A DNA stretch of 7,026 bases from Thermoleophilia bacterium (GCA_025964455.1 JAOPYU010000329.1:1-7026); one strand, 5' to 3'. Counted from the stretch's first letter, positions 1 through 6,067 are shown. The notes: a model not told the origin generated them from the letters alone. Numbers and translations are program-made.

Positions 1-2
1 CC

Positions 3-458
3 CGCATCGTGGTGCTCGCGGCGCGGCAGGAGGCGGGCCGCGGTCGCAGCGGGCGCGCGTGGCAGGACCCGCCCGGGGCGGCGCTGCTGCTGAGTCACCT
101 GACCCAGGGTCCACTGCCGGTCGCCGTCCTCGACCGCCTGCCCGAGCGCGTCGCCGAACTGCTGCTCGAAGCCTTCGAGCAGCTCGCTCCGGGCACACTG
201 GAGCAGGTCGCCTGGAAGGCGCCGAACGACCTGGTCGCGCGTGAGGACGGCGCCAAGCTGGCCGGGATCCTCGTGGACGTTCGCACCCGGGGCGATGTCG
301 TGGAGGAGCTCTGCGTGGGCGTCGGCGCCAACCTGGGCGGTGCGGCCTTCGTCACGCGTGACGGACGACAGGCGACCACGCTCGAGGCGCTGACCGGCGT
401 CGCCGTCTCCCCGCGTGCTGTGGCGGAGCTGCTCGCCGTGTCGCTCGCGCCGCGCTAG
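3..458 (+). CDS. birA: Biotin--[acetyl-CoA-carboxylase] ligase (BirA), 3' part; start lies outside the window
   Basis: This enzyme activates biotin with ATP to biotinyl-5'-AMP and transfers biotin to the carrier lysine of biotin-dependent carboxylases in the cytoplasm. The reading frame is open at the left edge, so the N-terminus is missing; the GTG at position 9 is an internal valine, not the start. Visible family motifs are the biotin/ATP loop AGRGRSGRAW (about 30-62), the lysine motif WKAPNDLV (about 212-238; the usual form is KWPNDL, with the catalytic-site lysine kept), KLAGILVDV (about 256-282) and GVGANL (about 319-336). The protein ends about 40 residues after GVGANL, where E. coli-type enzymes would continue into a C-terminal SH3-like domain, so this looks like a catalytic-core-only version. 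No N-terminal DNA-binding domain can be assessed. Its TAG stop (456-458) overlaps the stop of the convergent amidase gene. Family assignment is firm; the meaning of the short C-terminus is inference. Confidence 0.93.
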   Translation, partial: RIVVLAARQEAGRGRSGRAWQDPPGAALLLSHLTQGPLPVAVLDRLPERVAELLLEAFEQLAPGTLEQVAWKAPNDLVAREDGAKLAGILVDVRTRGDVVEELCVGVGANLGGAAFVTRDGRQATTLEALTGVAVSPRAVAELLAVSLAPR

Positions 459-2218
459 GACGCGCGACTGACATCCAGGGTGAAGCGCCGCACGGACCGG
501 CCAGCGGCATCGTCGGCCGGCACTGACACGCGCAGCTCGTAGCGACCAGCCGCCACCGAGGCGGGGATCGCCAGCTGCAGCTCCTGCGCGGTGGCGTGGT
601 TGGGCAGGTACGCCGGAGCTCGCAGCTCCGCGACCTGGGCGCCGGTCGAGGGGTCATCCAACGTCACAGCGATACGGAAGTCACGCTGCAGCGACACGCC
701 GAGGTGGACGGCGTCATCAGCGGGATCCCCGCCGATGGTGACCGCGGAGGACGGGGTGGCCGTGATCGACAGGCCCGGGTCCTCGATGCTCGGGTCGAGC
801 GCGAAGCTGGCGGCTCGCGCGCGCACGCCAGCGCGGTCGCCGGTGACCACGACACGAACGTCCCACGCGGGGATGCGGACACCGGCGGGCGGCAGCCACG
901 TGCTCGAGATGACCGCGCCGACGACCGTCGCCTCGTGGAGCGTCTCAAGTGTGGAGATGCGCTCCAGGCGCACCGTCAGTGACATGTCGGACGTCGTTCC
1001 GACCGCTCGCACACGGACGTCGGCAAGCGTCGCATCGAGCGGGTCTGCGGGAGCGGCGAGCGTGTAGGCACGCGCCACGTTGGCGACCTTCGGGCCGCCG
1101 CTCGCCCATGCCGCCGCCGCGATCGTGCGCAGGTCGCGGTAGGCGACCGCCCCGGGGCAACTGGTGAGGAACAGGTCGCGGTGCCCACTCACCGACGACA
1201 CGGTGACGCGGCTGCCGAGGGGGAACTTGTCAGCGCTGCGTGCGACCAGGCTCGTGGTGCCGGTCGGCTTCACGTGTGCGACATCGAGGCGCCAGGCGAG
1301 CAGGCGGGTCAGCGCTCGTCTCGCGGCGAGCGTGGGCCGGACCGAGCCGTGCATTCCGATCAGCGCGACACCGGTGGTCGACGTGTTGAAGCCCGCGGTG
1401 TGGGCGCCGATCACCGGTCGGGTGATACCGCCGCCTCGACCCTCCCAGACGCCGCCGCAGGCATCGACCAGGTAGTTGTAGCCGATGTCGTTCCAGCCAT
1501 TGGAGGACATGTGGTAGCGCTGGATGCCACGCAGCAGGGCCGGCACTTGTGCGCACGAGTACCGATTGGTGCCGGCCGTGTGATGCACGACGGCGCCGAG
1601 CACGCCCTCCTGGGCGAGGACCGGGGTGGCACGAGCGGATGCAGCGCCCCAGCTGGCCCGGCTGCGGATGCCCGGGGCGTACGGCTGCGCGCCAGCGCGC
1701 GGCAGGATCGCTGCGACAAGTCGCGCATTCGTGGATCCCAGCCGCGCGGCGAGTCGCTCCGCCCGCGTGGCCGTACCTGTCGCGTTGAGCGCGACGACGC
1801 GCACGTCGAGCGCGGAGCCGCGGCCGTGCGGGCGCACCTGCACGCTGGTTGCGGCGCCGACCCAGACCGGGCTCGAGGCGCTGCGGCGCCCACCGGTGCG
1901 GCGCGCAGCGCGGCGCGCTTCGGCAGAGCCCGGATCGGGCGCGTCGCCGCTGGATTCGAGGGTCACCCACTCGCTCCACACGCCGCGCGGCGAACGTGTG
2001 CGCAGTTCAAGGGCAGTCGCGCCACGCCAGCTCGCACCGACGAGATCCGCCTGGATCGGCAGGCCGTGGCGCGGCGCCGAGCGTGCAGCACCCATCGCCA
2101 CGGTCACGCTGTCGACGTCGCCGGTCGCGCGGGCAGCGGCGCCCACCGAGACCGACGAGGCGACGAGGAACGCGAGCGCCGCGAGCGACGTGAGCAGGAG
2201 GGTCCGGAGGCGGGCCAT
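455..2218 (-). CDS. Secreted PGRP-type N-acetylmuramoyl-L-alanine amidase with C-terminal beta-rich region
   Basis: Predicted zinc amidase that cleaves the MurNAc-L-Ala bond of peptidoglycan outside the cytoplasmic membrane. Numbering is for the 587-residue product from the ATG at 2218. Residues 1-29 form a signal peptide (basic MARLR, then a Leu/Ala core). Residues about 45-150 resemble the beta-rich domain preceding actinobacterial PGRP amidases (DLVGASWRG, ELRTRS, WSEWVTLE). The PGRP/amidase_2 domain spans about 180-370: SRASWGA opens it, VVHHTAG carries zinc ligand H212, GYNYLV carries the T7-lysozyme-like tyrosine Y247, and SGHRDLFLTSCPG carries ligands H346 and C354. All key residues are present. 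Residues about 380-587 have no recognised motif but look like two beta-sandwich modules; the last (RYELRVSV...SVRRFTLDV) is reminiscent of FlgD/Ig-like folds. An alternative GTG start at 2251 (598 aa) has a better Shine-Dalgarno but gives an acidic, unusually long n-region, so ATG 2218 is preferred. The gene is divergent from the NfeD gene and convergent with birA. Confidence 0.9.
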   Translation of the reverse strand: MARLRTLLLTSLAALAFLVASSVSVGAAARATGDVDSVTVAMGAARSAPRHGLPIQADLVGASWRGATALELRTRSPRGVWSEWVTLESSGDAPDPGSAEARRAARRTGGRRSASSPVWVGAATSVQVRPHGRGSALDVRVVALNATGTATRAERLAARLGSTNARLVAAILPRAGAQPYAPGIRSRASWGAASARATPVLAQEGVLGAVVHHTAGTNRYSCAQVPALLRGIQRYHMSSNGWNDIGYNYLVDACGGVWEGRGGGITRPVIGAHTAGFNTSTTGVALIGMHGSVRPTLAARRALTRLLAWRLDVAHVKPTGTTSLVARSADKFPLGSRVTVSSVSGHRDLFLTSCPGAVAYRDLRTIAAAAWASGGPKVANVARAYTLAAPADPLDATLADVRVRAVGTTSDMSLTVRLERISTLETLHEATVVGAVISSTWLPPAGVRIPAWDVRVVVTGDRAGVRARAASFALDPSIEDPGLSITATPSSAVTIGGDPADDAVHLGVSLQRDFRIAVTLDDPSTGAQVAELRAPAYLPNHATAQELQLAIPASVAAGRYELRVSVPADDAAGRSVRRFTLDVSRAS

Positions 2219-2307
2219 GCGGTCACTGTAGCGCAGCCCCGTGCCATCCACGCCGACGCTTCACCTATCGGCGCATGCGACCAGCGAGCGACGGGTAGCA
2301 GTCAGCC
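2219..2307. promoter_or_regulatory. Divergent intergenic spacer between amidase and NfeD genes
   Basis: This 89-bp gap lies between two divergent starts, so it should contain promoters for both directions or reach into the neighbouring coding ends. On the minus strand a TACAGT hexamer (positions 2230-2225) sits 6 nt before the amidase ATG at 2218, matching the TANNNT pattern and spacing of leaderless actinobacterial transcripts; I see no convincing -35 element for it. On the plus strand I see no clear -35/-10 pair and no strong ribosome binding site before the NfeD ATG. An 8-bp palindrome CGCATGCG lies at 2272-2279 and may be chance. The regulatory role rests mainly on gene orientation. Confidence 0.45.
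2261..2266 (-). promoter_or_regulatory. Possible Shine-Dalgarno for the alternative amidase GTG start at 2251
   Basis: The minus strand reads AGGTGA here, a six-base match to the 16S anti-Shine-Dalgarno complement, with 9 nt between it and a GTG at 2251 that is in frame with the amidase. If used, it adds 11 residues (MDGTGLRYSDR) ahead of the preferred ATG at 2218. Those residues contain two aspartates before the signal-peptide core, which argues against the longer form. It decides between two starts, so it is recorded as an open alternative. Confidence 0.3.
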
Positions 2308-3669
2308 ATGCGGCTGCTTCGCGACCCGATCGGTACCTGCCTCGCGATGCTCGCTGCCATCGCCGCCGCAAGCTGCTTGCTTGCCGGTGCTGCGCAGGCG
2401 GCCGACGACAGACCGACGCGCGTGCCACGCACCGGGGATGGTCGGGTGCTCGTGGCGCCCCTGACGGGCGCCGTGGATCCCGTGATGCTCGAGTTCGCGA
2501 CGCGGGTGCTCAAGCGCGGCGAGCGCGACGACTTCGACGCGGTCATGTTCGAGCTGGACACCCCCGGCGGGCTCTCCACCTCGATGGACGACATCGTCCG
2601 GGCGATCGTGGCATCGGACCTGCCGGTCTACGTCTACGTGTCACCCGGCGGCGGTCGCGCCGCTAGCGCCGGGGTGTTCATCACCTACGCCGCCGATGTC
2701 GCGGCGATGGCGCCCGGCACCAACATCGGTTCGGCGACGCCGATCAGCGGCGGTGGCGGAGAGCTTCCGAAGGACCTTCGCCGCAAGGTCATCAACGACG
2801 CGGTGGCCAAGGTCACCGAGCTCGCCCGTGAGCGCGACCGCGACCCGGCCTTCGCGGAAGCCGCCATCCGCGAGGCGGAGAACATCGGTGCGCGCGAGGC
2901 GCTTCGCCGCGACGTGGTCGAATACGTCGAGAATGACGTGCGCGCCGTGCTCGACGCGAGTGACGGAACGACCCTCGAGCCCAAGGGCCTCACCGTCCGC
3001 CTCGGTGACGCATCCATCGAACGCATGGACGTCCCGCTGACACTTCGCGTGCTCAAGCGCATCGTCGATCCGAACCTGCTGTTCCTGCTGTTCGGCGCCG
3101 GCATCATCGGCCTCATGTTCGAGCTGACCCATCCGGGCGTCGTCGCGCCGGGCGTCGTGGGCGTGATCTGCCTGCTCCTGGCACTCTTCGGCCTGAGTGT
3201 GCTGCCGGCCAGTGGTGCCGGGATCGCGCTACTACTACTCGCCGCAGCCCTGTTCGTGGGCGAGGGGCTTGCGCCCGGTGGCGGCATCCTGGGCGCAGGC
3301 GGCGCTGCCGCGCTGCTGATCGGCGGCCTGCTGCTGTTCGACGACTCCTCCGGCTACGGCGTGTCGAGGGTGCTCGCGATCGGCATGGCGATCGCGCTCG
3401 GCGCCTTCGTGCTCGGCATCGCCCGCGCGGCATGGCACGCCCGACGGCTCGGCTCCTCCACCGGCGGTGGCGAGCTCGTGGGCCAGCTCGGCACGGTCCG
3501 CCGCCCGATCGCCGCAGGCGCCGCCGGCAGCGTGTACGTGGACGGCGAGCTGTGGCAGGCGCGGTCCGATGCGCCGATCGACGCCGGCGCACGCGTCGAG
3601 GTCCTCGGAGTCGACTCACTCCAGCTTCGAGTCACCCCCACCAGCACCCCAGGAGCACCACCCGAATGA
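2308..3669 (+). CDS. nfeD: NfeD-family membrane serine protease (ClpP/SppA-like domain, membrane domain, OB fold)
   Basis: Long-form NfeD (NfeD1b type, 453 aa), a membrane-bound serine protease that in archaea cleaves the partner stomatin/slipin with a Ser-Lys dyad. Residues 1-31 are a signal peptide ending AQA|A. The ClpP-class domain spans about 45-220: FELDTPGG (81-88), the nucleophile motif GGGRAASAGVF with Ser120, GTNIGSATP (137-145), and Lys160 in RRKVINDAVAKV. The 40-residue Ser-Lys spacing fits the Ser97/Lys138 pair known from Pyrococcus horikoshii 1510-N. Hydrophobic segments lie near 255-275, 278-299, 302-318, 325-344 and 353-374. Residues about 388-443 form the C-terminal NfeD OB-fold domain (ELVGQLGTVRRPI ... 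GARVEVLGVDSLQLRV). The protease domain should face outside the cytoplasm and the OB domain the cytoplasm. Its TGA overlaps the slipin ATG (ATGA), the classic NfeD-slipin arrangement. No good Shine-Dalgarno precedes the ATG. Confidence 0.92.
   Translation: MRLLRDPIGTCLAMLAAIAAASCLLAGAAQAADDRPTRVPRTGDGRVLVAPLTGAVDPVMLEFATRVLKRGERDDFDAVMFELDTPGGLSTSMDDIVRAIVASDLPVYVYVSPGGGRAASAGVFITYAADVAAMAPGTNIGSATPISGGGGELPKDLRRKVINDAVAKVTELARERDRDPAFAEAAIREAENIGAREALRRDVVEYVENDVRAVLDASDGTTLEPKGLTVRLGDASIERMDVPLTLRVLKRIVDPNLLFLLFGAGIIGLMFELTHPGVVAPGVVGVICLLLALFGLSVLPASGAGIALLLLAAALFVGEGLAPGGGILGAGGAAALLIGGLLLFDDSSGYGVSRVLAIGMAIALGAFVLGIARAAWHARRLGSSTGGGELVGQLGTVRRPIAAGAAGSVYVDGELWQARSDAPIDAGARVEVLGVDSLQLRVTPTSTPGAPPE
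3651..3655 (+). promoter_or_regulatory. Ribosome binding site of the slipin gene, inside the nfeD 3' end
   Basis: AGGAG lies 10 nt before the ATG at 3666. It fixes the slipin start at that ATG and not at upstream in-frame starts (the same frame is open from 3432, inside nfeD). The start overlaps the nfeD stop as ATGA, so translation of the two genes is probably coupled. Confidence 0.75.
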
Positions 3670-4418
3670 CCTACGCACTCATCATCGTCGCCGTCCTCGC
3701 CGCGATCGTCGTGGCGAGCGTCCGGATCCTGAACGAGTGGGAGCGCGCGGTCGTCCTGCGCCTGGGGCGCGCACTGCCCGGGGTGAAGGGGCCGGGCCTG
3801 GTCCTGCTGATCCCGCTCGTGGATCGCATGCGCAAGGTGGATACCCGAACCGTGACCCTGCAGGTGCCGCCGCAGGAGATCATCACGCGCGACAACGTCA
3901 GCACGAAGGTCACCGCGGTCATCCTGTTCCGCGTCGTCGATGCGAATGCTGCGATCACGCGCAACGTGGACTTCATGTACGCGACGAGCCAGGTCGCCCA
4001 GACCTCGCTCAGGTCGATCCTGGGCCAGCACTCGCTCGACCAGCTGCTCGGCGAGCGCGACCAGATCAATGATCGGCTGCAGGAGGTCATCGACGGGCAG
4101 ACCGCGCCGTGGGGCGTGAAGGTCGCCCTGGTCGAGGTCAAGGACGTGGAGATCCCCGAGGACATGCGTCGCGTGCTCGCCAAGGAGGCCGAGGCCGAGC
4201 GTCTGCGACGCGCCAAGGTGATCGGCGCGGAGGGCGAGTTCCAGGCCGCCGCGCGCCTCGCCGAAGCCGCTGACGTGATGAGCGCCAGTCCTGGCGCGAT
4301 GCAGCTGCGCTACCTGCAGACGCTCGTCGAGATCGGCGCCGAGTCGAATACGACGACCGTCTTCCCTGTGCCGATGAACCTGCTCGAGACGCTGCGCATC
4401 GGCGCCGTCGACTCCTAG
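3666..4418 (+). CDS. Slipin / stomatin-like SPFH-domain membrane protein
   Basis: A 250-residue bacterial slipin, a membrane-anchored scaffold that oligomerises in membrane microdomains and is the usual partner and substrate of NfeD proteases. Residues 2-18 form one N-terminal membrane segment (YALIIVAVLAAIVVASV). The SPFH/PHB domain follows at about 20-185, with family signatures NEWERAVVLRLGR (23-35), GPGLVLLIPLVDRM (42-55), VDTRTVTLQVPPQEIITRD (58-76) and VALVEVKDVEIPEDM (153-167). Residues about 171-205 (AKEAEAERLRRAKVIGAEGE) are the Ala/Glu-rich coiled-coil part. The C-terminal hydrophobic patch TTTVFPVPMNLLETL (229-243) matches the region cut by the archaeal NfeD protease in its stomatin partner. 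Length is typical of slipins. The gene is coupled to nfeD by a 4-nt overlap and followed after 7 nt by the GalT-like gene, so all three probably share a transcript. Confidence 0.94.
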   Translation: MTYALIIVAVLAAIVVASVRILNEWERAVVLRLGRALPGVKGPGLVLLIPLVDRMRKVDTRTVTLQVPPQEIITRDNVSTKVTAVILFRVVDANAAITRNVDFMYATSQVAQTSLRSILGQHSLDQLLGERDQINDRLQEVIDGQTAPWGVKVALVEVKDVEIPEDMRRVLAKEAEAERLRRAKVIGAEGEFQAAARLAEAADVMSASPGAMQLRYLQTLVEIGAESNTTTVFPVPMNLLETLRIGAVDS

Positions 4419-4425
4419 GGCGCCC

Positions 4426-5292
4426 GTGCTGCGGCGCGACCCCATCACCGGCGTGCAGCGCCTCGTGGCGCCCGGACGCGCCTCGGACCTGCGACCCACG
4501 ATCCGCGGCTGCCCGTTCTGCGCCGGTAACGAGGGCGCGACACCCGCATCGACCGGCGAACGTGCGCGCCGCGAATCGACTCCCACCGATGCCGTGTGGT
4601 CGGCGCGGGCCTTTCCCAACCGCTTCCCGCTCACCGACCCACACGAGCTGGTCGTGCCGAGCCCGCGCCACTGCACATCGTGGCGCGACCTCGCGCTACC
4701 GGAGCTCCAGGACGGCCTGTCGCTGCTGCTGGAACGGCGCGCAGCGCTCCAGACGGCGTCGCCCGAGCGGTACGTGCATGCCTTCGCCAACGACGGGCCG
4801 GCGGCCGGAGCCTCGGTCGCGCACGTGCACGCGCAGCTCGTCGTGCTCGACCGCGGCGCGCACACCGAACGCCTCGTCGCCAACGTACGCGACGAGGGCA
4901 GCTGCGCCATCTGCGGTCTGCTCGACGATCCCGAGCTGCTGGTCGAGCGCGGCAGGCACCACGCCGTGATCGCCCACCCCACCCCGCGCCTCGCCGGCGG
5001 CCTCCTGCTGGTACCCACCGGTCACCGCGCGGCGCCCGACCCGGACCGGCTCGCCGAGTTCGCCGAATTGCTGCACCGCGCCTGGATGACCCTCGATGCC
5101 GACACCGACGCCAACTGCTGGCTCGTCGCCGACGAGGCAGCAGGGGCGCACTGGTATCTCGAGCTGCAGCCGCGTGGCGCCAACCTGGCGGGCGTGGAGC
5201 TCGCCCTCGGCCTGAACGTGAGCGCCGCGGACGCGCGTGAGACGGCGCAGCTCGCCCGCACGCGACTCGGCAAGCCGAGCCCCCGCGCCTAG
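4426..5292 (+). CDS. Short GalT-like nucleotidyltransferase (HIT superfamily, two-domain, DUF4931-like)
   Basis: This 288-residue protein has the galactose-1-phosphate uridylyltransferase architecture of two HIT-like halves; the substrate could be a UDP- or ADP-sugar or another nucleoside phosphate. A zinc site can be traced by comparison with E. coli GalT: C29 and C32 (CPFCAGNE), H82 (PSPRHCTSW, matching H115) and H133. The active-site stretch is N122...GAS...H133-V-H135-A-Q137, where H135 matches the uridylylated histidine (H166) and N122 keeps the 11-residue spacing to H133. RAFPNRFPL (61-69) is another GalT-family signature. The second half has its own CxxC (C160, C163), a PTPRLAGGLLLVPTGH segment (185-200) and HWYLELQPRGANLAGVELALG (242-262), typical of the GalT C-terminal half. 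It is shorter than E. coli GalT (348 aa), so it may be a DUF4931-type relative and not a true Leloir-pathway enzyme. The GTG start has no clear ribosome binding site, and translation is probably coupled to the slipin 7 nt upstream. Confidence 0.85.
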   Translation: MLRRDPITGVQRLVAPGRASDLRPTIRGCPFCAGNEGATPASTGERARRESTPTDAVWSARAFPNRFPLTDPHELVVPSPRHCTSWRDLALPELQDGLSLLLERRAALQTASPERYVHAFANDGPAAGASVAHVHAQLVVLDRGAHTERLVANVRDEGSCAICGLLDDPELLVERGRHHAVIAHPTPRLAGGLLLVPTGHRAAPDPDRLAEFAELLHRAWMTLDADTDANCWLVADEAAGAHWYLELQPRGANLAGVELALGLNVSAADARETAQLARTRLGKPSPRA

Positions 5293-5296
5293 CGGC

Positions 5297-6004
5297 TCAC
5301 GTCTCGTCGCCATCGGCCGCGTCGTCGAGGCGCGGCGCGCGATCCTCGTTGCCGCGCACGTTGCCCAGCACCGGCCGGCCGGTGCCCGTGCTCGGGCGCC
5401 CATCGGCGGGGTCGCCGTCGGGGTACCACTCCACGAGCGTCTCACCGCGGAACTGGACCTCGTCGGGCAGGCGACGGCGGTACCACTGCACCCCGGCGCG
5501 TACGCTGATGCACGAGGCGGCTGCGAAGCCGATCCACACCAGCAGCGAGTGTGCCGCGGTTCCGACGATCGGCACGGCGCTGACGATGCGCATCGCCACG
5601 ATCCCGATGAACGACGCAGCGAATGCGGGAACCGCAGCGACGCCCACGCGGCGGCCGATCGCTTCGCCGAGCAGGCGGGCGAGCGCCAGGTACCCCGCCA
5701 TTGCGACGAGGATCGCGGCCACCGGCAGCAGCATCGCCCCGAAGATCGTGATGATGAGCAGGATCGTGCAGGCGATCGTGCCCAGGATCGACAGCGGCAT
5801 CCAGATGACCACGCGAACCGGATCGGTGGCGAGCAGGCGCGCGGGCGGATCGACGACCTGGGGCGCGACGTGCGTGAAGACCGGACCGACCACCAGCAGC
5901 AGCACGGTCACGTACGACCACAGCAGCCACGAGAACGGCGTCAGCCCGAGCGCAACCTCGCCCACGTCCAGGAACAGCTTCGCGATCACGCCCATGCCGG
6001 CCAT
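5297..6004 (-). CDS. Uncharacterised polytopic membrane protein with hydrophilic C-terminal tail
   Basis: This 235-residue protein has no enzymatic motif that I recognise. Hydrophobic segments appear near 22-44, 66-88, 89-110, 122-142 and 147-168, so four or five membrane passes are likely. The segment SILGTIACTILLIITIFGAMLLPVAAIL (72-99) followed by GYLALARLLGEAIGRRV (104-120) resembles the small membrane domain (a TxxGxPL-like turn, then a GRR end) often found beside or fused to bactofilin-type proteins (DUF8173-like); this is a resemblance, not proof. Residues about 175-235 are hydrophilic and rich in Asp, Gly, Arg and Pro, probably a disordered cytoplasmic tail. The ATG at 6004 is chosen because a G-rich GGTGGGA lies 4 nt upstream on the minus strand; an ATG at 5995 is the alternative. 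It lies 86 nt downstream of gyrA on the same strand and converges on the GalT-like gene with a 4-bp gap. Confidence 0.72.
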   Translation of the reverse strand: MAGMGVIAKLFLDVGEVALGLTPFSWLLWSYVTVLLLVVGPVFTHVAPQVVDPPARLLATDPVRVVIWMPLSILGTIACTILLIITIFGAMLLPVAAILVAMAGYLALARLLGEAIGRRVGVAAVPAFAASFIGIVAMRIVSAVPIVGTAAHSLLVWIGFAAASCISVRAGVQWYRRRLPDEVQFRGETLVEWYPDGDPADGRPSTGTGRPVLGNVRGNEDRAPRLDDAADGDET

Positions 6005-6039
6005 GGTATCCCACCGCCCGGCCGACCGCCCGAAGCGAC

Positions 6040-6067
6040 GCGGGGGCGACCCGAAGGCCGCCCCCGC
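6040..6067 (-). terminator. Strong GC hairpin with UUCG loop between gyrA and the membrane-protein gene
   Basis: Read on the minus strand, GCGGGGGCG (6067-6059) pairs perfectly with CGCCCCCGC (6048-6040). The inner bases extend it by a G-U wobble and two C-G pairs to a 12-bp stem closed by C(UUCG)G, a very stable tetraloop. It begins 23 nt after the gyrA stop codon. The wobble and the UUCG loop form only in the minus-strand RNA, which fits a role for gyrA transcripts. There is no T run after the stem, so it may be a U-less terminator, a 3'-end stabiliser, or a leader element for the next gene 35 nt downstream. Structure is read directly; function is inferred. Confidence 0.6.

Noticed and set aside
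2272..2279. CGCATGCG palindrome as a possible operator in the divergent spacer
   Set aside because: Eight bases with no flanking symmetry or second copy is expected by chance in GC-rich DNA.
1181..2464. 427-codon plus-strand frame over the amidase gene and the nfeD start
   Set aside because: It is antisense to the amidase, which has complete PGRP motifs. The product is Arg/Ala/Gly-rich without domains and crosses a divergent promoter region.
3432..3665. 78-residue N-terminal extension of the slipin frame
   Set aside because: It overlaps the conserved OB-fold end of NfeD, is Arg-rich, and would bury the natural N-terminal membrane anchor. The ATG at 3666 has a ribosome binding site and the usual ATGA overlap.
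3354..5018. Long open frame (554 codons) on the minus strand across nfeD, slipin and the GalT-like gene
   Set aside because: It is antisense to three genes with clear family motifs and gives a low-complexity Arg/Ser/Ala/Asp-rich product. Such frames arise in GC-rich DNA because stop codons are scarce.
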